From Tremella fuciformis (taxonomy: Eukaryota; Basidiomycota; Tremellomycetes; Tremellales; Tremellaceae): a DNA stretch of 64,000 bases. Positions within the stretch are counted from its first letter, which is position 1, and every line of letters starts with the position of its first letter. Below are positions 57,319-64,000 of the stretch, piece after piece. The notes beneath the pieces were generated by a model. That model was not told the DNA's origin and made no database searches. It saw nothing but the letters and a program-made list of their open reading frames with translations. The translations under genes and the position numbers were made by a program. The stretch lies in assembly GCA_032768795.1 (NCBI GenBank), contig CP136491.1, positions 1,240,001-1,304,000 of the forward strand, read 5' to 3'.

Positions 57319-57801
57319 AGGAGCTATCGGTCGATGCGCCTGGATGAGTAGAAGTCGTTGAACGCGTCGGGCGCGTCGATTTCGAGCCTGGTGACAAGAT
57401 TGTCAGAAGTAACAACTGCATTTTGGCGTTGTGAGAAGAAATTGTGAGATGTGACAATAATTACCGCATTCGGCAAGTCATTGTGACGAGTCACAATTCG
57501 TGCCTGAAAGGATGTGGCAATTGACACCCACTAGTGTACATGACTGCTCGCCGGCATGGTCGAACGAGCATAGCATAGCAGGGGTCTGAAAGGAGAATAT
57601 GCTCCCCCCACATAATCTTCCTCGAGTTCACGATTCAACGACTTTCGACCTGCACCAAAAGCCTGTCCACTTGTTATCTCTCTCGTCCTTTTCACTCAGT
57701 CCTCCCCTGGCGAGCATCTCGGCACAAGCTTTCGAGGCAGTACAACGACTCGCCCTTGAAACGGATAGGACAGACGGCTGGAGACTCGCCGACCCGCAAT
57801 C

Positions 57802-58455
57802 ATGGCCAACCTCGGTGTGCCCGTCAAGCTCCTGCACGAGTCCCTCGGGCACATCATCACCGTCGAGCTCAAGACAGGCGAGGTGCGTCATCCTCCATAT
57901 GCGCCTCTCAGACCCAGATGTCAACTGGGGTGGATCGATGCTGATATGACAGATGTACCGCGGAAAGCTGATGGAGGGTAGGTATCGCCGGCCAATTTGA
58001 GGCGTGTAGCTAACGCGATCTCTTCTGCCCGTTCTCTTCACTTTGTCTTATCTCGCATTGTCTCTCCCTTGGACTTGGACGTGCAGCGGAGGATTCGCTC
58101 AACATTGCCCTGCGGGAGATCACCGTGACTGCGCGGGACGGCCGCGTGTCGCAATTGGAGCAGGTATACATCCGAGGGTCAATGGTCAGTCCAGGCGACC
58201 GAGGACGAGGACGCAGAGGCAGAGATGCTGAAGCGCAGATCCGGTTCATCATCGTGCCCGACTTGCTGGCCAGCGCACCGATGTTCAAGCGCGTCGGACC
58301 GAATGCCATGCGCGGAAGGGGTATCGGTGCCGCAAGAGGACGAGCGACCATCCAGCGAGGTGCGCCGCACAGTCTTTGTGGGCACGGATCCTGGCTGACG
58401 CATAGCGAATGCACGGAGGGGAACCACGAGGACCAACCAGGGTGTGCGTCGGTAG
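57802..58455 (+). CDS. SMD3: Small nuclear ribonucleoprotein SmD3
   Basis: Five exons (57802-57882, 57953-57977, 58087-58184, 58239-58359, 58406-58455) give 124 residues. Exon 2 is a 25-nt microexon. The Sm1 motif reads [20 protein letters not shown], the Sm2 motif [15 protein letters not shown], and the C-terminus [18 protein letters not shown] is the SmD3 RG-rich tail that is symmetrically dimethylated in many eukaryotes. SmD3 pairs with SmB in the heptameric ring around spliceosomal snRNAs. It starts 270 bp from the Harbinger element's right end. Confidence 0.93.
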
Positions 58456-58629
58456 TTCTCGCTCATGGCATTGGCATTGGAGGGAAGATCAGGGTGGGCC
58501 GGGCCAACATGTGGACAACACAAAATATCGTGTACTCGTACACTGCATGCACTCGACACTGACATGCGCGCACGGGCACAAGGGACCGCCAAGACTGACT
58601 GACGATCGGCAAGACTACAGTACACTACA

Positions 58630-60684
58630 TTAGAACTCCATCACGTCCCGCGCCGTCTGCTTTGGCAGCTTGGCTACCTCGGCCTTGATCTCCGCCATGA
58701 GCCGCTTGGCGCTCTCGTTGCCCGGCTGATACTTCAATGCCTGGCTCAGATCCGCCTCGGCCTCCCTCCATCGGCCCATCCCCTTGCGTGCGAGTCCTCG
58801 CTGATAGAACGCCTTGCTGTTCTTCCCATCCCGCGATAAGATATACTTGCAGTCCGTCTCGGCGCGATCGTGCTGTCCCATGTAGTTGAGGGCGACGGCT
58901 CGATTCGAGTAGTAGACCGTCTTCTTGCCGTCCAGCGAAATGGCGCGCGTGTAGTGCTCGATGGCTCTTGGATAATTGCCAGAAGACACATCGGCATTCC
59001 CCAGTGACTTTTCTCTCGCGCCTAGCTCCTCGCCCCACTTGTCCATGCAGTCCTGCCATGCCGATAGCTCGGGCGAGTCTTTACTACGCCGTGCCACGCA
59101 AGCTTCTGCCAGTCTGCGGTACAGGGCGATGGGATGCACCCGCCGCAGTTCCTCGACGTCTTTGATGTACGACTCGTACGCAAAGGGTGACAAGGTGGAG
59201 GCGATCGAGTGTAAGAGCTGCGTCTCAGCAATCTCGCCCGACACAGGCTCCGTGTTGGCAACATACCTGTACAAAATGCCGGAAGGTTAGGACAATGGCC
59301 ATATTCCGCGCAGCGGGGTCTTCGTCTGTCCATTCTTTCGGCAAATAGCACGTCTTGCCGCCCTTCTCCCCCTTCTTCGCCACGGCTCCATTCAAACGTC
59401 GCTTCCCTCGGCCTTTGGCGACTTTGACCATCTTTCTCTGCTGTCCGTTCTTTGGTCCACCTCCAGCCCCGACGCCAGCTGCACTTGCGGCGTCCACGGA
59501 GCCGTCCTCTGATCCGACATCCTCGAGCAGGTCGACCCCCTCCAGTGCCGCTGGGTCATTCGTACACGGCCCGTACCTCCCTTCCACAGCCGGGTCACTG
59601 GCTCCCATCTCTTTCAGTCGCCAGCGGAGATGTTCTTCTACAGCGAGGACATCTGTCATCTGAGGATGCGCGAACATTGGCGGCACTTTCGGAACGGCTT
59701 GTGCGGGTTTGGCATTGCGCACAAAACCTCTTCCCTGCGGTATGGGTTGCTGTGCCGGTGCTTTCGACATGCCGCCCCAACTGCGAGCTCTTGCCTGATC
59801 TTCCGTCTCCACTAGGCCGGACCAGCCCTCTCGTACCGCCGAGCCCGCCAGTTCGTGAGGCAATAGCCCAATAGGACCACGGCGAGATCTCGCATACCGC
59901 CGGAAGCATTCCAGGCAGCTCGTCAATTGACACAGACACAGGGCGTGATCGTCCTCCTCGGCAGGCATGCCGTGCATCGAAGCGAGGTTGTGGAAGCAGA
60001 CACCGGCATTGAAGAGCGCCGGAGCGATTTTGGACAATGCTGAGTCGGGCGAAGAGCGTCCTCCGGACAGGCGCAGCTCGAGTTCCGAGTACAACACTTC
60101 CAGCATCTGAGTCTGAAAGAGAGTATCGATACCCAGCCCACCGTGCACAATTTGTTTACGGAGGAATGCGGGAGATGCGCCAGTCAAGATGAGCTGTATC
60201 ATGAGTGTTGGAAGCGTCTTCGTGAAGAGATGGTGGAATGCCTCGGTCCTGATGCTTAGTTACTAGCTTCCGCCTTGACGACGTACCAGCATTGCTCGAC
60301 CCAGCAGTCGTACTCCCGTCGCAGCACCACAGCGAGATCGTCGATGAACCCGTCCAGCTCGGCTTCTGTGCATCTCGCACACTTGACCTCGGCATGTTCC
60401 CCGCGCCTTGGGTACCCCTTTTTGGTCTGGCATGGCGGGGCGGCCGCTGAATTATCCCCGGCATCGGTTGGAAGGTACTGATGGCGTCCTACGAGCTGCA
60501 CGACAGGAAGTAAGGGCGGGGGAGCAGGCTGCCGATATGCCTGAGCTGAGAATGGGGCATCTCTGAGTGTCGCGGCAAAGTTCGAGTTGATCAGTGGGTG
60601 CAAGGATCGGGAATGCGATGCGAGTCGTTCAGTCAAGGCGTGGAGGGTCGCATTGGACGGTATCGGGTAGGAGTTTGGGGCCAT
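58630..60684 (-). CDS. TPR-repeat protein, 655 aa
   Basis: Three exons (60684-60287, 60248-59267, 59217-58630) give 655 residues. The N-terminal two thirds are helical with a Cys-containing stretch (VKCARCTEAEL; CLCQLTSCLECF). A basic, glycine-rich segment (KVAKGRGKRRLNGAVAKKGE) lies in the middle, and three TPR motifs near the end: LGNADVSSGNYPRAIEHYTR, AVALNYMGQHDRAETDC, and QRGLARKGMGRWREAEADL. The TPR part resembles Hsp90/Hsp70 co-chaperones such as RPAP3 and Sti1; that role is inference. A read-through of the second intron gives a tempting but wrong exon (YRYVANTEP). Confidence 0.7.
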
Positions 60685-61672
60685 GCGGAGTGGATCTGGA
60701 GGATGGATCTCTGCTGTTTCGTAAAAGTGTGATAGGTCTAGCTATGGTGTTGACAATCTGGACGAGACATGTATTGCTTCGAAGGAGTCTGCTAGCTGAT
60801 CGTTGAGATGCGCTATGCACACCGAAACATGTCGGTCGACATTATTATCACCTCGGAAGTCACGTCACTGATCTCACCGGATAATGCCACGTGTAATCAA
60901 TACCTACTCACTTCGACCGTGTTAGCCGTTCGTGCTGTTTCCATATTCAGCGTAGCTCTTACGGGGCGAATTTCTGCGGGTGTCCCTGGAACGAAAACGG
61001 TAAATGGGGGAATTAAATAAGAAAATTCCGGCCATTCTGATTTCATCAGCACAATCCTAATATGCATTGTGTCCTTGCCAAATTGCCTTTCATCAGAGAA
61101 TAAAGATCTATGCATGAGGCTGATGCATGGAATGATCTCTGTAGCAGAACCAATCGCCTACATAGCTACTGCCATACCCTGCCCTATCATTGCACCAAAA
61201 TGGTTACAATAGCGCAAGTCTGACAAGACTGCAATAGGCTTGCCAGGTGGCAGCTGTGACATAGCCCCTGTGACCAGCTTGGCATGCCTATGATCATCTG
61301 ATCAGCCTAGCATGCCCAACAAGCACTTGCGCATCTCTTGATGAAGTGCTTTAGCTTGCAACTAATCAATGTTCTACAGTACATCCGGCTTTGCCGGATG
61401 CTTGACCCGTAAGGGCTGCGATGGCTGCGCCGCTAGGCGCAAGGGGGGGTCTTGGGGGGGTGTCCCACCCCCCCATGTCTAACGGAACCAAAGAACAAGG
61501 AATTGCATTAGGTTTTCCAAATTGCCTGAGAACCAATAACTTGAATACCTGATTAGAAATTCAGAGCTAAAAAAGAATTGAAATAACGAGCTACGCCCTA
61601 TCGCGCACTTTCCTGCACGATCTACCTAGTTCACTTTGCAGCTCTCTACAAGCCGCCAAAAGACGCGTCAAG
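60685..61672. other. Gene-free stretch, almost 1 kb, AT-rich and repeat-bearing
   Basis: No credible gene. AT-rich compared with its surroundings up to about 61380, then three hairpins in a row at 61381-61475 (separate entry). It is the longest stretch without a gene in the right half. Confidence 0.6.
61382..61475. repeat. Three consecutive hairpins, last with G7/C7 tracts
   Basis: Hairpin 1: CATCCGGC-TTT-GCCGGATG (61382-61400). Hairpin 2: GCGCC-GCTA-GGCGC (61428-61440). Hairpin 3: G7 at 61454-61460 pairs with C7 at 61468-61474 across TGTCCCA; another G7 run stands at 61443-61449. Such structured ends occur in several non-autonomous elements, but I cannot identify any. Confidence 0.8.
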
Positions 61673-63358
61673 ATGGTCTACAACGGCGGTCAGCTTCGCA
61701 ATGAACGATCTAGCCCGAGCTGACATAGCAGACGAAGTCTCGGCTCTCGTGGTCGACTTTGGGTCCCATACCACTCGAGCGGGGTACGCCGGAGAAGACT
61801 GTCCTCGCGTAGTCTGCCCTTCGTTCTATGGCTACACCGACGCGCCAGCATCATCGTCGAACGGCACTGCGGGCGAACCATCCGGGGACGCTGACGGTGA
61901 TGTATCGATGAGTGGCAACGGAAATGGGGATGCCGAGGCCAGCTCGAAAGCCAAGGGCAAACGGAAATACTACGTCGGAGATGACGGCGTGATGGTGTGG
62001 AGACCCAATATGGAGGTTGACACGTTCATGGAGGAAGGCATTGGTGAGCTGGACAGACAATTGTAGGCTTCGTAGCTGACGCGTAGTCCGAGATGGCGAG
62101 CCGGCCGCCGAGCTGCTGCATCATGTCCTCCGGCAGAGATTGAGCGTCGACCCGAGCGAGCACCCTTTGATGTTGACCGAACCAGCATGGAACACGCCGC
62201 AGGCGAGGGAGATGCTGGCGCAGATGGCATTCGAGGGTGAAGGTGTACCCGCACTGTATTTCGGCTCTGCAGGTGTCTTGTCGGCGTGAGTGCACACCAC
62301 ATCATCCGTAGATGGTAGCTGAAAGCAAGCTTCGCCGCGGGTCGACCTACCGCTCTTGTGCTCGACGTCGGCTACTCAAATTCGTCCGCCGTGCCAGTAG
62401 TCGACGGATACGCGCTGCGAGCGGGCACGATGCGCCAACCACTCGGTTCCGAGCTATTGCTCTCGCAGCTCCGAGCCCACTTCGCCACCCCCACTCCGAC
62501 CCGACCGTTCCCCCTCTCTCTCCTGCCCAGACAGCTCATTGCCAAGCGCACGCCGACCGAGTCCGGCCAGCAGCCCAGACCACTACTTCGTGACGACCGA
62601 GCACCGCATACGACGGCCAGCTGGAGATTATGGGCCGAAGGCCAGGTGGTCGAGCAGTGGAAGGAGGCGTGCGGGGAGGTGATCAACTACAAAGGCTTCG
62701 ACTTTCAGACCGCCCAAGGCTTGCCTCAGGCCATGTACGAGTTCCCGGACGGGTACAACCAGATGTTCGGCGAGGAGAGGTACAGGTTCACCGAGATGCT
62801 GTTCGACCCGAAGAACTACTTCAACCAGGTGAAATCATATGTCGCGAACAGCTGGCGGGCGCGGCTGATGTGTAGATGATCGAGCCTCCGCCTTCGTTGC
62901 GCGTCACGAAGAACACCCCGCACTCGCACTCGCTCAAAGACCTTGTCTCCCTCTCTCAGCTTGTCCACGACTCGATCATGGCCTGCGATGTGGACGTTCG
63001 CGCCGCCTTGCTGCAGAACATCGTGGTGGTCGGCAACACGTCCCTGACCAAGGGTTTGACGGAAAGGCTCGACCTGGAACTCGCTGCTCTCATGCCGAGT
63101 GTCAGCTCCCTCTTTCCGATCTAGGTCGAGCTGACAGGTGCAGCAAAAGATCAAGATCCACTCGCCTGCCATACCGTTCGAGCGCAAGTACGCCTCGTGG
63201 GTCGGAGGATCAATCTTGGCTTCATTGGGGACCTTCCACCAGCTATGGATCACAAAGGACGAATATGCCGAGCACGGTGCGCAGATCATCCATCAGCGTG
63301 AGTCCACCTTGGCTGGGCAGTCTGCACACATGTGCTGACATGTTAGGGTGCAAGTAGG
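61673..63358 (+). CDS. ARP4: Actin-related protein 4 (ARP4)
   Basis: Several exons, the first of only 16 nt (61673-61688), rebuild the ARP4 N-terminus: MVYNG, then [20 protein letters not shown] with the actin phosphate-1 loop, and [11 protein letters not shown] long Gly/Ser/Asp-rich insert follows (residues about 45-90). [20 protein letters not shown] is the phosphate-2 loop and [19 protein letters not shown] the adenosine motif; [20 protein letters not shown] is the C-terminal actin-fold signature. The gene ends IHQRCK. ARP4 is a nuclear actin-like subunit shared by NuA4, SWR1 and INO80 chromatin complexes. Splices fit up to the last codon. Confidence 0.9.
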
Positions 63359-63472
63359 CGGTCGGTCACGGGGCATAAGCGTAATCGTGTCATGCATTTC
63401 ATGCCTACAGGTGCAGAATACTGATACAAGGTTGAAGAGTGAAGATGCGAGTTTACGTCTAAAGATGCCTCG

Positions 63473-64000
63473 TCAAAATGTCGTCGTGTCCTGGGCGTCC
63501 GCCTCAGTTTCCGCACGCCCTTGTGCGAGGCTCAAGCTAATGTGCCCCAAAAGACGCCGGTACTTGTTGACGACGAAAGGGTCATTGCCAGCCTCCATCA
63601 AGAAACGCTCCTTGTCCTCATGGGTCAGCGTGTCGAGCGGCAAAACGTTGAGCGCCTCGCAGATGTACGTCCTGACACGTCAACTCGGTCCGGCTATCCG
63701 AGAAACACAAGCAGACGCACGTCACCGTGCTGACTTTGATGTGTGCCCGTTGCGCGTACTCGGCGAACGTCAGACCGCTTATGAACCCCTTCAGAGCTCT
63801 TTCTTGCGCCGGTGTCGGGCCGGTCCTTGGGCCTCCGGCTCTGCGCGAACCGCCGGTCGTGTCGTCTGGGGACAGCATCATCGAGATTTCGGTCATGTCG
63901 AGCGGTGCGCCCAGAGCTGCAGTTGCAAGCTTGTCCAAGTGGTGAAAAATGTTGACCGAGGCCCAAACGTCGTTAGCCGCGTCTTTAATAAGCACGCAGC
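63473..64000 (-). CDS. Helix-turn-helix protein, 3' end only (cut by right edge)
   Basis: Two in-frame pieces: the right-edge exon (64000-63721) and 63671-63473, joined across a 49-nt intron with a GTGCGT donor. The protein is read from its middle: a helix-turn-helix (ISGLTFAEYAQRAHIKVSTV) resembling the HTH_40 domain found near the C-terminus of RecQ-type and related proteins, followed by ICEALNVLPLDTLTHEDKE. The C-terminus ends ADAQDTTTF. The family and the N-terminal part lie beyond the window. It converges on ARP4. Confidence 0.6.

Larger units (their letters stand above)
54420..57535. mobile_element. PIF/Harbinger DNA transposon, complete
   Basis: The element is 54423-57532 (3,110 bp). 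Its terminal inverted repeats are AGTGGGTGTCAATTGC (54423-54438) and its exact reverse complement (57517-57532), flanked by the 3-bp direct repeat AGT (54420-54422, 57533-57535). It encodes a transposase and a Myb-like partner, converging with 50 bp between stops. Subterminal copies of ATTGTGA and its complement, and an inverted copy of the TIR core at about 54464-54480, look like transposase/Myb binding sites. The 3-bp duplication is normal in length but AGT differs from the usual TWA consensus. Confidence 0.9.

Noticed and set aside
59217..59270. Apparent frameshift in the TPR gene (YRYVANTEP in another frame)
   Set aside because: A 49-nt intron with a GTATGT donor and CAG acceptor removes it and restores phase.
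1..64000. CRISPR arrays, bacterial operons, riboswitches, replication origins
   Set aside because: No spaced direct repeats of CRISPR type and the genes are eukaryotic with spliceosomal introns; no origin can be recognised from sequence.

Overview
The window looks like nuclear DNA of a basidiomycete fungus. Genes are dense and on both strands, and most are cut by many very short GT..AG introns, commonly 35-60 nt. The gene set is fungal: a Zn2Cys6 regulator, a flippase kinase of the FPK1/nrc-2 type, an IVY1-like protein, SND2, PPM1 and chromodomain Ty3 elements. Genus cannot be read from the sequence. Nearly all gene models below were built by hand, checking that each proposed splice keeps the reading frame.

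Layout. 1-6.4 kb is a transposon graveyard: a Ty1/copia Gag running off the left edge, the 3' half of a chromodomain Ty3/gypsy element, an antisense cysteine-cluster gene attached to it, two short-period tandem repeats built on CCTCGWCGAGG, and an orphan DDE-integrase-like gene. 6.7-21.8 kb holds PPM1 (protein phosphatase methyltransferase), a two-RRM RNA-binding protein, a C2H2 zinc-finger protein and seven genes of unknown function, several with predicted coiled coils. 22.5-29.5 kb is a complete, apparently very young Ty3/gypsy chromovirus with identical 198-bp LTRs and a 5-bp target duplication. It has landed between the promoter and the start codon of a hemerythrin-like gene.

29.5-53.7 kb is a conserved housekeeping block: hemerythrin-like protein, TTC27/Emw1, an unknown protein, SND2/TMEM208, tRNA-Leu(UAA), the CHL1 helicase, ENP2/NOL10, a 406-bp MITE, the FPK1-type kinase, a small membrane protein, mitochondrial MRM2, tRNA-Ser(UGA), a Zn2Cys6 factor, an IVY1-like protein and a Ser/Pro-rich protein. 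54.4-57.5 kb is an intact PIF/Harbinger DNA transposon with transposase and Myb-like partner. 57.8-64 kb carries SmD3, a TPR protein, a gap with G/C-tract hairpins, ARP4, and a helix-turn-helix protein cut by the right edge.

The most unusual signal is that two clearly different chromovirus lineages both carry, between pol and their 3' end and on the opposite strand, an intron-containing gene with the same cysteine cluster. The intact copy also shows a Tf1-like self-priming arrangement: its primer-binding site is exactly complementary to 13 nt inside its own LTR, about 30 bp downstream of a TATA-like sequence.
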